This document shows, in pieces, positions 34,899-46,106 of a DNA stretch of 64,000 bases. The notes beneath the pieces were generated by a model. That model ran no database searches. It saw nothing but the letters and a program-made list of their open reading frames with translations, and had not been told where the DNA came from. The position numbers were made by a program, and so were the translations under genes. The number at the start of each line of letters is the position of its first letter. Positions within the stretch are counted from its first letter, which is position 1. This DNA comes from Cephalotus follicularis (taxonomy: Eukaryota; Streptophyta; Magnoliopsida; Oxalidales; Cephalotaceae): the NCBI GenBank assembly GCA_001972305.1, contig BDDD01000879.1, positions 26,494 through 90,493 of the forward strand, written 5' to 3'.

Positions 34899-36380
34899 AT
34901 GGCAATGCAAGAGGAACTAAACCAATTTGACAAAAGTAATGTTTGGTCCTTAGTTCCGAGTCCTAAAAATCAATCCACCATTGGAACAAAATGGGTTTTT
35001 CGTAACAAAATCGATGAAAATGGGTTGGTTATTAGAAATAAAGCTAGATTAGTTGCACAAGGTTATAGTCAAGAAGAAGGCATTGACTATGATGAGACCT
35101 TTGCTCCCGTAGCTAGGTTAGAAGCTATTAGATTGCTAATGGCCTTTGCATGTTTTAAAGGTTTTAAATTGCATCAAATGGATGTCAAAAGTGCACTTTT
35201 AAATGGTGTTATAAATGAAGAAGTTTATGTTGAACAACCGCCGGGTTTTGAAAACGTACACTTTCCCGATCATGTTTTTAAATTGTCAAAAGCACTTAAT
35301 GGTTTAAAGCAAGCACCAAGAGCTTGGTATGAAAGGCTTTCTAAATTTCTCTTGGAAAATGATTTTAAAAGATTTTTAGCTGACAAAACTCTTTTTGTAA
35401 AAACCAAACTTAATGACATTTTAATTGTACAAATCGACGTTGACCATATCATTTTCGGTTCTACTAATGACTCTCTTTGTGTTGAGTTTGCTAACATTAT
35501 GCAAGGTGAATTCGAGATGAGTATGATGGGTGAACTCAAGTACTTCCTTGGATTTCAAATCTCACAAGGAAATGAAGCCACCTTTATCAACCAATCCAAA
35601 TACACAAAGGATCTACTCAAACGATTTGGAATGGCAAACTCAAAGCCTTGCAAGACTCCGATGAGCACTACTACCAAACTCGACAAAGATGAAAATGGTA
35701 AGGAGGTAGATCAAAAACTCTATATAAGCATGATAGGATCTCTCCTTTATCTTACCGCTAGTAGACCGGATATTATGTTTAGTGTGTGTCTTTGTGCTAG
35801 GTTCCAATCTTCACCTAAAGAAACTCACTTAATTGCGATTATGCGTATCTTTAGATATCTTGCATATACTCCTTTACTAGGTTTGTTTTACTCAAATGAT
35901 TCCTTGTTTAACTTGAATGCTTTTTCCGATGCCGATTATGGTGGGTGTAAACTAGATAGAAAGAGCACTAGTGACACTTGCCAATTTCTTGGCAACTCTT
36001 TAGTGTCATGGTTCTCTAAGAAACAAAATAGTGTTGCTCTTTCCACCGCCGAAGCTGAATATGTAGCGGCGGGAAGTTGTTGTGCACAAGCATTGTGGTT
36101 AATACAACAACTTTGTGATTTTGGCTTTCGCATTGACAATGTGTGCATAAAATGTGATAATATTAGTGCAATTAATTTGACTAAGAATCCTGTTCAACAC
36201 TCTAAGTCAAAACACATTGAAATTAGACATCACTTCCTTAGGGATCATGTTGAAAAAGGTGATATTTTTCTTGAATATATTGACACTTTGAATCAAGTTG
36301 CAGATATTTTTACCAAGCCTTTGGACAATGAGAGGTTCTGCACGTTGCGAAGGGAGCTAGGTATCCAAAATCCCTCTTGA
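34899..36380 (+). pseudogene. SIRE-2 reverse transcriptase and RNase H
   Basis: A single frame of 493 codons reads [68 protein letters not shown] and [10 protein letters not shown]. Next come [20 protein letters not shown] and RNase H (DADYGGCKLDRKSTSDTCQF, NSVALSTAEAEYVAAGSCCA), ending VADIFTKPLDNERFCTLRREL. It is close in length to the full RT-RH region of relatives. It is part of a fossil pol whose upstream parts are broken. Confidence 0.9.
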
Positions 36381-36800
36381 ATCTCATTATATGCACATTT
36401 GTAATGTTTGGCTAATAGTTGTGTGAATTGGTATGAAAAATGCTTTTCAAAATTTATCATGCATTCAACATTGAGTTTTTAACTCAATTACATCAAATTG
36501 CTCATTTACCTAAGTTACTATTAGTCCATAATAGCTGACTAAAGGTTTGCGAATCAAAGGGATAGGTAATTTTCCGCATTTTCTAAATTCTGCAGAAACC
36601 AGCCGACCGGACTCATTGTCCAGTCGACTGCCTAAACATCCAGCCGAATAGCCAAAATAGCCCAGTCGACTGGAGGCTCGGGAATCAGGTTTTAAAAACC
36701 CGATTTCCCCTCTTTTTCTTACCCCTTCTCTCTCAAAAACTGCCCAAAACCCTAACTCTCTCTATAAACAACCTGCAATCGATCCAAATTGCATCCAAGA
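36381..36800 (+). repeat. Spacer with CAGTCGACTG array upstream of the SIRE-2 post-pol gene
   Basis: The gap between RNase H and the post-pol gene is AT-rich until 36595. It then carries cagccgaccg, cagtcgactgcc (36621-36632), cagccgaata and cagtcgactgg (36663-36673). These match the palindromes in this element's own LTR. After them comes a T/C-rich stretch (ctctttttcttaccccttctctctc) and a ctataaac TATA-like word near 36761. This arrangement resembles a small promoter, by inference. Confidence 0.65.
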
Positions 36801-37522
36801 GAAGAAAGAGCGTAACAAGAAGGCAACCACAGGCATCTCAGGGTGTGATTGACTATGATAACGAACTTTTTCTCTCCAAAGAGAAAGAGACTAGGTATCA
36901 CTCTGTCCTTTATTTTTTTAAATTGCACAACGAAAAATAGCTTGCTAGTGATATTCTAGTTAGTAATATTGCTGTTATTAAGTCTTGGTTAGAGCAAATG
37001 GGATGGTTTGAATATTTGTGCTCATCACACACCATTTACCCTAGACTTGTGAAACTTTTTTATGCCAATCTTGATAATTCTACAACCTGTGTAGCCAATT
37101 CCTTTATCTTAGGTAATCTAGTGTCTATAACCCCGGATCTTATTGCCGAAACCTTAGGAATTCCTAATTCCGACATTACTCACTTTAGTGACATTGAGAA
37201 ATTGGAAGCAATAGGTATTTGCTTAGAACGCACCGACTTTAACCCTATCATGACCGTGACTAGTAGCCATCTACCCATTGCCACTCGCATTCTCCTTTTA
37301 ATTATCACAAACACTCTTTTACCTAGAGAAGGCTCGCACACACTCCCATCCGAGCGAGACCTTAAACTTGTGGCTTGCATAAAAAATGGAACTCTTGTGA
37401 ACCTTCCCTATCTTATTGTTAATTATATGTTGTCTAGACCAAACCACATTCCTTACCCAATGCTCATAAGTAGGATCCTAGCAAACCCTTAACCTTGATA
37501 TACCCGATGATTAGCACAAGGT
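36801..37522 (+). pseudogene. SIRE-2 post-pol gene, first part
   Basis: The longest frame (36998-37492) reads MGWFEYLCSSHTIYPRLVKL and FYANLDNSTTCVANSFILGN … LIAETLGIPNSDITHF … LPIATRILLLIITNTLLP. It follows the same plan as the SIRE-1 and SIRE-3 post-pol genes (FY.nL block, then an .ilgip block), Transposase_32-like. Function is unknown. The gene is interrupted at 37527 by a solo LTR and resumes at 40252. Confidence 0.7.
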
Positions 37523-37527
37523 TAAAC

Positions 37528-40246
37528 TGTAATACACTGTCTGTTCGTATATGTGTTTTACGAGCTTTTTATGTTTGTTTTTGGGCTTTTAATTTTGGTT
37601 AATTTTGAAGTCCGTTTGCCCTGTGTTTTGGGCTTATTTGATTTGGGCTGACTGATACCAGTCCAATTATGGGTATGAAATGCTATGTTGGGTTTGGATT
37701 TATTTTATTAAAATTTATTTTACTAAAACAATTTATTTTTACTTTATAAATCCTTTTTAATTCATTTTAATTTAATTAATTTTCTTTTTCCTTTCCTTTT
37801 CTTTTTTTTTCCTTTCTCCTTTCTTTCCTTTTCCTTCTTATTTCCTTTCTTCCTTCTTCTTTCTCCCGAATCCCTTCCCTTCACCATCAATTCCACACGT
37901 TTTCTACATTCTTTTCCTTTCTAATTCCCTAGAAATCCTCCCTTCTTCCCTTTATAGCAGATTTGGTCTCCCTTTTTACCATCTTTTGAGTGTTCTTGCT
38001 GTCTTATATGAGTGTCTCTCCTCCTTGAGAAAACCACTGTCGAATTCTACCTTTGAAAGCCTGTGTCAATTGCTTTGGAGTCATGTCAGTGATTTGAGGA
38101 GGTAATCTCGATCCTTAGTTGTTTCTTTTGGGTTGAATTCACTTAGTTTGTTATGCATGTCTAAGCATGTTCTGGTTTTGTATTCTGCTTCCTCTGTTTT
38201 TGTTCACAGCCGAATTGTGAGTGTGTGCTAGTGTTCCTTCTACTGTTTTTGTGTTCTGGGAATCATTACAGGTCAGTTAATTCGTCTCCTCTAATGATAG
38301 TTTTGTTTCAATGGCATACATTGAGTTCTTATGCTCTTTATGTCCTTTGGGTCTTGATTCCTGCCTATACATGTTGTCATTGTGTTAATAATATTGTCAA
38401 CACGTTTTATAGACATAGATGTGTCATAAACTGGTTTTTATAAAATCTGGACATAAATATGCATTGCCTCCTTGCTTCCTTTTGTAAGTTAACCCACTGT
38501 TGAATCGTTTCTATGTCGATTAAGTGTTTCTATGTCACCTAGCAGTCATATATAATCATATGTTTATGTCCATATGTCTATGGTTTAATGTAGAAACCAT
38601 TTGAACCATTTTCAGTAGTGAATTGTCAATTTTTCCAACTGTTATGTCGCCCAGAACAGTCGGTTGTCTCTGTGGACAGTCGACTGGAATGGTTGAGTAG
38701 CCGACTGCCAGATGAATGCAGTCGACTGCCTTAGGTTGAGTAGTCGACTGCCTGCACTTTAGTTTGAGTAGTCGACTGGACCTTTTGAATAGTCGACTGT
38801 CTTGCTTCCCCAGTCGACTGGAGCCCTGTTTTAGTCGACTGTTTTGCCCAGAAATGTACTGTTTTCAACTGTTTTAATTCGTTTGATTCCCGAATCGATC
38901 CGAATCCTTTCCAAACACTGTTAAGAGTCTGTTTAATACTTCTGGTGTGTTTTAGACTCTTATACGTATGTTTTTTAATGCCTTTTAAATTGTTGTGCTT
39001 CAAGTGGATTCCGTTTAAATTGTCTATTCGTAAGTACTTTTGTGAGCGCATAAGGTACGGATTTTCTGTTCCTTGGCTATCTGATATTCGAACTGAAAAC
39101 TGTTTTGCTAAGCATCTTCATTTATGAAATCAACGATGTTTTATGGTTTTGACATATTTTGAATATAAAGTTGGTTTGACATTTTAAATGATTCCGACTT
39201 TATACATATGATATGTTATGATACGATATGTTATGATACCGTTGTGAGCGGTTTTCGAATATGTTGTGTGAGAACATATTTTATGTGTTTTAAAAAAAAC
39301 ATTTTGATAAATCAATAATTTTGAAATAAATACTGAGTATTGTACCCACCTATGGGGCGTACCATAGGCACGTCATAGGCCTGGCACGGGGATGTGACAC
39401 TTCCGTAGTGGTGTGATTAGACTACGGCGTCTCTGAGTGTATGAACAAATCCCATGAGGTGGATTTGTGGATCCGCTATGTATGATAGAGGCGTATGAAT
39501 CGATTCTAGTTTATGTGATCTGAGGTGAATTCAGATATGTGATCTGAGGTGAATTCAGATATGTTGTCCGAGGTGTGATCGGATATATGATATGTGAGAA
39601 TTGACTAGTGTAGTGCCGTACACTTCAATTCTAGTGGGCATGTGGAATTAGCGCCTCGCTTGCCAAATTTATGATATGTGATATGTATATGGCTCAGTAT
39701 GAACTATGATTTTTGATGTTTTAAATTGTTCCGTAATTGTTTTGAAAGATATGCAATTGTTATTTGAATATGATTAAACTGTTTTATCTGTTAAAGATTT
39801 CTGTTACGTTATTATTGAAATATTAATGTTTTTAAATTATCGTTTACTGTTTTATTTCCCTTATCCGTACTGAGGTTTGCTCAGCCGCGTTTTTTGTTTC
39901 CATGCGACAGGTTTTCAGGAGCAGCGGAGGAAAGTGTGATTGAGTGATGACTACCCTATGTGTTGGATCCTTAGGAGAGTGATCCTTATGTTATGTTTAG
40001 TGGTCAGAAACATGGATTATTATGTTTTATGTTTTTAAATTGGAACTGAATTATGTTTTGAGTTTTCCGCAACTACTCAATATGTTAAATGGTTAAGTTT
40101 TAATGTTTTGATAAGACTGTCATGTTTTGGCTGTTATTGGCTAATAAAGTAAACTTATGATTTGATAAGAAAATGTATATGCTCAGATAAGTAATGTTAT
40201 GTATGATATGACCCTGTGACGACTCCCGCCGTCCTGGGGTGTTACA
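37528..40246 (+). mobile_element. Solo LTR, 2719 bp, Ty3/gypsy type
   Basis: It starts TGTAATACACTG and ends CTGGGGTGTTACA, with taaac duplicated on both sides (37523-37527 and 40247-40251). It contains a polypyrimidine tract (about 37785-37880), a possible TATA-like tttatagc (near 37953), and a CAGTCGACTG array (38645-38850). A GC-richer block follows (39340-39700) with tandem gatctgaggtgaattcagat units near 39519-39560. There is no primer site or polypurine tract. A relative begins at 60449. It landed in the SIRE-2 post-pol gene, so it is younger than SIRE-2. Confidence 0.9.
38645..38850 (+). repeat. CAGTCGACTG array in a gypsy solo LTR
   Basis: Nine or so copies of agtcgactg/agccgactg lie here. 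It shares the 17-mer tggttgagtagccgact (38690-38706) exactly with the SIRE-2 3' LTR (41404-41420), and cagtcgactgcc with other arrays. The two LTRs are otherwise unrelated (gypsy against copia). Confidence 0.85.
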
Positions 40247-40251
40247 TAAAC

Positions 40252-40631
40252 CATCCCATAAGCAACTCATTAACAAAGCCAGGCTTAGAAACTGCAATAT
40301 TAAGTTCGAGGATGGTGTGTGGGTAAAACAAGTGATCAGAGGCAGAGAACCTGCGAGGGAACCACCTATGAGAGCCGGAGGAGATGTGGATGAAGAGGAA
40401 GAAGAAGATGATGCTCAACAGTTTGAAGTGAGGGAAAACGTTGGTGCGAGCAGTAGCAGTGGCAGCGGCAGCAGACCCACTCTTGAGTCCCTTCAGAAAA
40501 GGATGGACTTGGCACAAGCGGACATTGAATACCTTAGAGGGAGAGTGGATCAAATCTATGAAGTCCAAGCCACTCTCATCCAGATGTTCCAAAATGCTTT
40601 TCCACAAAACCCTCATTCCGGATCATCATGA
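40252..40631 (+). pseudogene. SIRE-2 post-pol gene, C-terminal part
   Basis: The segment encodes a Glu-rich stretch (DVDEEEEEDDAQQFEVRENV), a Ser/Gly linker (GASSSSGSGSRPTLESLQKR) and a coiled coil (LAQADIEYLRGRVDQIYEVQ). It matches in plan the acidic/coil tail of SIRE-1 and the SIRE-3 segment at 47667-48170. It ends at 40629-40631. Confidence 0.7.
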
Positions 40632-41205
40632 GCTACACTATTGCATTACATGTTTTCTTGTTTTTTTTTTAAAAAAATGTCGAAGGTTAAAAAATGTTTC
40701 CTTGTAATGCAATTCTTAGTTTGTTTATGTGATGTTTCTATTGTAATGGCATTTGAAGTTAGATTATGTACTTGCCTCTTTTGGTTTAATAAAAGTATGG
40801 TTAGTTATTTATTTTCTTATCATTTATGTTTCAATGATTATCCATTCTTACCTTTCAATTTCTCTTGATATATAAGTTCAGTATGCAAATGTTGAGGGGG
40901 AGTTTTTAAATCACATGCTTGGGTTGAGGGGGAGCCTACAATCTTTTTGTTGTTTGACAAAAAGGGAGAGAAATGTTTGAGAAGTTGAATTTTGTGTAAA
41001 TAATGTTCGTTGACAAAAAATATGAAACTTTATGAATTTTATGAATTATTGTGTTGTGCAAGTGTAATTTGTTATGCCTTATGCTATGAAATGCAATGAT
41101 TATGACAAAACTGATTATATTGAACTTTGGGTGTTAAAAGTATGTAGTTTGTCAAAAAGTTATGCAAAATTTGTATGCTTTATCAATCATCAAAAAGGGG
41201 GAGAT
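40632..41205 (+). other. SIRE-2 3' untranslated region and polypurine tract
   Basis: This T-rich noncoding region has repeated gttgaggggga words near 40891-40935. It ends in caaaaagggggagat (41191-41205) just before the LTR. The tract is the plus-strand primer. No gene is seen. Confidence 0.8.
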
Positions 41206-42475
41206 TGTTGGTCCTTGCCACCCCGTTAATTATCTTGACATGTGTTATTTCGATGATTGACAAATATGTAATACCTGTATGCATAATTCTCTAAACCATC
41301 AATTCATATACTCACTTGATTTAATGTCCAAAGTTGTGCAAAGGCTATTTCTGCAGATACAGGCAAAAACAGCCGACTGCCCAGGTTGGGTAGCCGACTA
41401 TCTTGGTTGAGTAGCCGACTATTTAGATTAAACAGCCGACTAGTTCTTGAAGGAATCCCAGCCACTACAGGTACACTCCACACCAGCCGGCTGCATCAGG
41501 GGAGCAGCCGACTGCCAGGACAAAACAGCCGACTGCCAAGGGGGTCCAGTCAATTGTCAAGTGTGTCAAAATGAGGCAGTAGGTTTTTGAACTCCATACC
41601 ACCTCAACCAGTCGACTGAAGCAGGACACCAGTCGACTGCCAAGGGTCACCAGTCGACTGTCAACATCTCCAGCCGACTGTCAAGTGTGTCAAAATGAGG
41701 CAGTAGCTTTTTGGAAGTCCAATCCACCTTGAGCAGCCGACTGGAATAGAGCACCAGCCGACTGCCTAGGAGAAACAGCCGACTGTCCAGCGGAAGCAGC
41801 CGACTGCCTTCACCAATGGATATATTTGAAAAATGCGCCATCAACTCCAGCTGACTGCCCAGGAAATCCAGCCGACAGGATTGTGCCAGACATTCAAAAA
41901 TAGATCCGTTGGAGCACATGTTTATAAGCCAAACGGGAGCATTCTTCAAACAACTTCAAGCAATCAAGTTGGATAATCATTCAAGGCAACTCAAGCATCA
42001 TTCTAAACACTCTCAACACCAAAAGAGATTATATTGAAGCAATTTCACACATTACAAAACCTTCCCTCTTTACATTCTCAATCACTAGAAGCTTTGTTAG
42101 ATTTGAGCTAAATTGTAAACAAATTCATTGAGAATTTGTAAATCATTAAAACACTTTCAATTTACTTGTAAACAAGAGAGGGTGTCTCTTGTATAGCTTG
42201 GAGGGAGCAATCTTGTATTTGCTTGGTTGAAGCGAAAGTCGTTGAAGCTCGGTTGGAACTTCAAGCCTGGATTGGGGCAAAGTAGTGAAACACTCAAGGG
42301 GAGGCCTTGGTGAGTGGACATAGGCAGTTTGCCGAACTACTATATATTTGTTTGTAACCCTCTCAATCCTACACTCTTTAATTTCCGTTTTTGATTGATT
42401 GTGTTTATTTTGTTTCTAGGATATTTGCTAGTTTATTTTTATAAGTCTATTCACCCCCCCTCTAGACTTCCTACA
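41206..42475 (+). mobile_element. SIRE-2 3' LTR
   Basis: It starts tgttggtccttgccac and ends gacttcctaca. It matches 30238-31486 with about 5% differences by eye plus one additional array unit near 41516-41542. Many of the differences are C/T and G/A changes within the palindrome array, as expected where cytosine methylation speeds mutation. Confidence 0.9.
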
Positions 42476-43003
42476 TTCGAGTAGGCATCTAAGAAGCTCA
42501 TCATTCTGTAGCCTGAGGTCGCATCCACCAACTGGTTTATCTTTGGAAGATGGAAGTGATCCTTGGGACAAGCTTTGTTGAGGTCTGTGAAGTCAATGCA
42601 CAACCTCTACTTGCCATTCGCCTTTTTGACTAGGACTGGGTTCACCAGCCAGTTTGAGTAATGCACTTCCCTTATGAATCCTGCCTGCAGAAGCTTGCTC
42701 ACCTCCTCGGCTATTACTTGTTGTCGCTCAGGGGCAAAGTTCCTCTTTTTCTGCCTGGTTGGAGGCCTCATTGGAACCACACTTAGTTTGTGAACCATGA
42801 CATTCGGGCTGATCCCAGGGACCTCTTCTGCTGACCAGGCAAACATGTCTTTGTTATTTTGGAGGAATGTTATTAACTCCCCATTCTCCACCTCTCCAAG
42901 CTGTGAGCCAACTTGGAAGACTCTCTCTGAGTTGCCCTCTTCTAGGGGCACTTGGATTACGTCTTCAACAGGCTGTGGACACTCAGGTTCGATGTCCCCC
43001 CAA
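42476..43003 (-). pseudogene. Tat reverse transcriptase, N-terminal part
   Basis: On the minus strand are FLQNNKDMFAWSAEEVPGIS, HKLSVVPMRPPTRQKKRNFA, ERQQVIAEEVSKLLQAGFIR and EVHYSNWLVNPVLVKKANGK. Next, near 42600-42480, is a stretch leading to the LVDATSGYRMMSFLDAYS block. These are the standard gypsy/Tat RT start. It stops at the SIRE-2 edge (42475) and continues at 30237. On the right it meets the LTR-like element at about 43002. Confidence 0.85.
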
Positions 43004-44985
43004 GTAAGTAAGATGCCATTAGTTCTCCATGCCCATGCATGCCTTCTCCATACCCACCAACCAATCAGCCACAAGTCTACGCCAAAACCAATTAACATGT
43101 GCTGCACTTCAACACTTCAACCAATCAGCAGCACAATGCAGCAGCCCACGTTTTTCAAGCTTCAACGCCAACAACCCACACAATTCACCAACCTCAGCAT
43201 TAAATAATAAATTGTTGGTCGGTTACATATGTATATATATATGGCATAGAGCACACACAAACGCCAGAGGAAGAAGGCAGCCTCTCATTCGTATTTTTCT
43301 TTCAATTTTCAGTGTAGTTTTAAATATATTTTGTAGCTAGTTCTTTAAGGTTTTTGGGTTAGAACAAAACCTAGATGTGAGTTAGGTTTTTGTTTATGTT
43401 CTTGTGTGTGCATTTAGTTTTTATTTTTGGTGTTTGTGTGTTTTCTTGTTTTAGTTTTCCATTTGGTTTGCTTGAGGACAAGCAAAGTTTAAGTATGGGG
43501 GTGTTTATTTAGCATAAAAATGTGTGGTTTTTAAAAAGTTATTTGTTATATTTTTATGCTTGGAATAGACTACTGTGGTTGTGTTTATTTGATTTTCAGG
43601 TATTATGTCAATTATTGCTGAATAAGAGAAAATGGAGATAAAACGCTACTTTTCGAGTGAAAGTGGTTTAAAGTCAAAAATCGGTTAAAGAGTGCACCCA
43701 CTTAAGCGAGAGAAGTCAAAATTTAAGGCTCGGAAGATATTGAATACTGGACTCATTTTGTTCATAAAATTATTTGGAGCACTTTTAGTTCTTGGGCCAA
43801 TTCATTTTGAAAGTCCGATAAAAAGATATTGTAAGAAAACAAAGGTTGAAATATGTGGAGCCTACTGCTTGCATCAGCATGACATCACACCTAATTCTTC
43901 ATCAATGTTTACGCCTGCAATGCAAAGAATTGAAGACATTATGCATGTGTGCATGAAGTAAGTAAGATGCCATTAGTTCTCCATGCCCATGCATGCCTTC
44001 TCCATACCCACCAACCAATCAGCCACAAGTCTATGCCAAAACCAATTAACATGTGCTGCACTTCAACACTTCAACCAATCAGCAGCACAATGCAGCAGCC
44101 CACGTTTTTCAAGCTTCAACGCCAACAACCCACACAATTCACCAACCTCAGCATTAAATAATAAATTGTTGGTCGGTTACATATGTATATATATATGGCA
44201 TAGAGCACACACAAACGCCAGAGGAAGAAGACAGCCTCTCCTTCGTATTTTTCTTTCAATTTTCAGTGTAGTTTTCAATATGTTTTGTAGCTAGTTCTTT
44301 AAGGTTTTTGGGTTAGAACAAAACCTAGATTGTTATTATTTCAATTCCATCAATAAAAATCCTTGAATATTTTATTTATTCTTTAATTTTTCTGCCTTCG
44401 CACACACTTTGTCTGTCTGATTAAAATCCACAAACATCTTTTCGGTGAAGCTGAAAGTTGGTAAATAAATGGTGCTTAATTCAATCAACGGAGTCTACTC
44501 ATACGATTTGTCACAACGAACACACTTCGTATAGACCTAGCATGTCTACTCATACGTCTTGTCATCACAGTCGCACTCCGTATCGACCTAGCTGTTGTTG
44601 GTTATCAAGGTATGATCGTTTAATTAAAGTGAATTGTTCAATACAATCTATGGTAAGTTTCTATTCCAAAAAACCAATTTTCATTATATATTTTCTTTAA
44701 GTTTTATTTATTGCTTTAATTGGTTTTAATTTGCACGTGTTATTTTTTCGGTTATTTTCAATTATTTTAGTCTGTTATTTTATTTTATTTATTTATTGCC
44801 TGTTTTCAATTATTTTATTATTTTTGCATAATTAGGAGTAGTTTTTGGTAGTTTATCTCAAATTTGGTATACTTCGCCTAGGTTGAATAATTTATAACTA
44901 GTTTAACGTTTCCCTGCGTTCGACCCGTTACTGCATGATCCGTGCACTTGCGGCTATAAATTTTAAAACATTTTTTTATTGAACA
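43002..44985 (+). mobile_element. Athila/Tat-like LTR derivative with near-identical direct repeats
   Basis: A 375-bp block occurs at 43002-43376 and 43956-44330, with about five differences by eye. Between them lie the tail of an internal region with a polypurine tract (gaggacaagcaaagtttaag, then tatgggggtg to 43503) and the start of an LTR (TGTTTATTTAGCATAAAAATG, 43502). That LTR ends …TTGAACA at 44985. The element is thus a partial 5' LTR, a short internal tail and a 3' LTR of about 1.48 kb. No coding domains are present. It is partial, and the low divergence suggests it is young. A relative lies at 57163-60408. Confidence 0.72.
43502..44985 (+). mobile_element. 3' LTR of the 43-45 kb derivative
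   Basis: It runs from TGTTTATTTAGCAT to TTTTTATTGAACA. Features include an RY-type catgcatg word (43989), a tatatatatggcatagagc TATA-like region (near 44190-44209), and two 51-bp units starting gtctactcatacg (44493 and 44544). It also has a conserved end block cctgcgttcgacccgttac … cacttgcggctataaa, seen again near 60340-60380. The end block and the purine tract resemble Athila/Tat LTRs. Confidence 0.7.
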
Positions 44986-46106
44986 AAAAGGAAAGAGAAG
45001 TAAAGGCAAAGGAAGTGTGCCAGAGCTCGCCAATTCCGGGTAGGTCCTACTACCTACTCTGTGTTTGACTGTTGTGTGCATTGTTATGAAATGTGATTGC
45101 TCTGCCTAGGATTAAAAGAATGATGTCATGGTAGAATAAATGAACTGGGTTAATGTTCTTTCCATAAGCCCGACGTCGTGTATATTATATAGATATGGTA
45201 ACAGTACATCATGCGTATGTCCATGTTATGCGCCAACATGCTGAGCTCTCCACAGCAGGCATCTTGAGCACGCCTTCCATGCGCTACGCATGTCTTGGCG
45301 GAGGTGACCTGCTTTGGAGCATGCTATATACCGGGGATGCCATGCGTCCGAGCAGGCAGAGAGGAGCATACCATGGCGCCGTACAGTGAATGCCCGAGGA
45401 GCCAATGCGTAATGGCCATGCGCCAAGGTGCCACGCATGCGTCCTAGCATGCATATGCCCGAGCTCGCCATTGCCCGAGCAAGCACCCCATGCATGCGTC
45501 CGAGCATGCATGTATCCAAGGTGGCTTGCTCCCAAGCAGTACACCATGCACCTGAGCTGAGTGTCCAACCATGCATACACCCAAATAGAGATGGCGCCAG
45601 GAATGAAAACACATGCGCCCGAGGTGTCCATGTGTCGAGATGGTATGATCCTGAGCATGCCATGGTGATTGAGCACTCCCATGCCATGCCTGAGGTGCAA
45701 TGACACCGAGCAGTGATTGTCCGAGGAGCATGCCCACGTATGTGCCAAATGATACGTCCAACCCTGCTAGTGCCATGGGTGCGCCATAACCACCTATGCA
45801 TGCCAAGGCGTCGGGGACACAAAGTGTCAAGGACGCACTAGTGACTTGCTAAGTGCTGAGCTCCCCCTAGAGCATGCATCCGTGCATGTGGCGCCATGAT
45901 GATTGTGTTAGATATAGTGACCCGACAAGCCATTAGATAGGTTGTCATATTATATCTTATATTGTATGAAACAATCTTATTCCTTGTATATATATGATGC
46001 GTGCTAATTTTGTTATGGCTATATCACTTGTGTTTTATCACTTAATTGAAGTAGTTTATTATTTACCTGCTTACACTTGTGATGCCCTGACATAAGGTTT
46101 GATGCC
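44986..46106. repeat. GC-rich LTR piece with catgcgtccgagcatgc repeats
   Basis: The first 250 bp resemble the mid part of chromovirus LTRs (ccgggtaggtcctactacc). From 45236 to 45895 the sequence is GC-rich with repeated ccgagcatgc, catgcgtccgag and ccgaggtgcc words, including the hairpin atgcatgc-gtccga-gcatgcat (about 45490-45511). From 45896 it is AT-rich again and might be part of a copia LTR (tgttagatatagtgacc). Long minus-strand ORFs here are by-products of the array. It is related to 55228-56949; perhaps both are halves of one LTR split by SIRE-3 and its neighbour. That is unproven. Confidence 0.5.

Larger units (their letters stand above)
30238..42475 (+). mobile_element. SIRE-2: Sirevirus-type copia element with both LTRs, inserted in Tat RT
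   Basis: The 5' LTR (30238-31486) and 3' LTR (41206-42475) flank a primer site (31488-31500), gag (31548-32534), protease/integrase (32736-34750), RT/RNase H (34899-36380), a motif array (36596-36672), a post-pol gene split by a solo LTR (37528-40246), and a polypurine tract (41191-41205). Flanking bases are tcccg and ttcga, an imperfect target duplication. By eye the LTRs differ at about 5% of sites, many of them in the motif array. With a plant rate of 1.3e-8 per site per year that suggests roughly 2 million years. It is broken, with perhaps five breaks plus the insertion. Confidence 0.9.
8591..43003 (-). mobile_element. Tat-lineage Ty3/gypsy element with antisense extra gene, broken and split by nested insertions
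   Basis: On the minus strand, reading right to left, are the RT start (43003-42476), the rest of RT, RNase H and integrase (30237-27506), a spacer (26580-27505), and a gene on the opposite strand (8596-10421 plus 26504-26578). Gypsy order RT-RH-IN and an antisense ORF between pol and the 3' LTR are known for Tat elements (Retand, Grande type). A Tekay-like element (10422-26503) and SIRE-2 (30238-42475) sit inside it, so it is older than both. SIRE-1 abuts it on the left. Gag, protease and both LTRs are not recognised in the window. It has many breaks. Confidence 0.75.

Noticed and set aside
37180-37380. Minus-strand frame of 66 codons
   Set aside because: Reverse of the SIRE-2 post-pol gene.
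43002-44985. TRIM element
   Set aside because: The LTR is about 1.5 kb, far longer than TRIM LTRs; a non-coding derivative of a larger gypsy element fits better.
45226-45830. Long minus-strand frames (up to 198 codons) as a host gene
   Set aside because: They arise in all frames from the GC-rich catgcgtccgag array, with repetitive His/Trp/Ala/Gly peptides.
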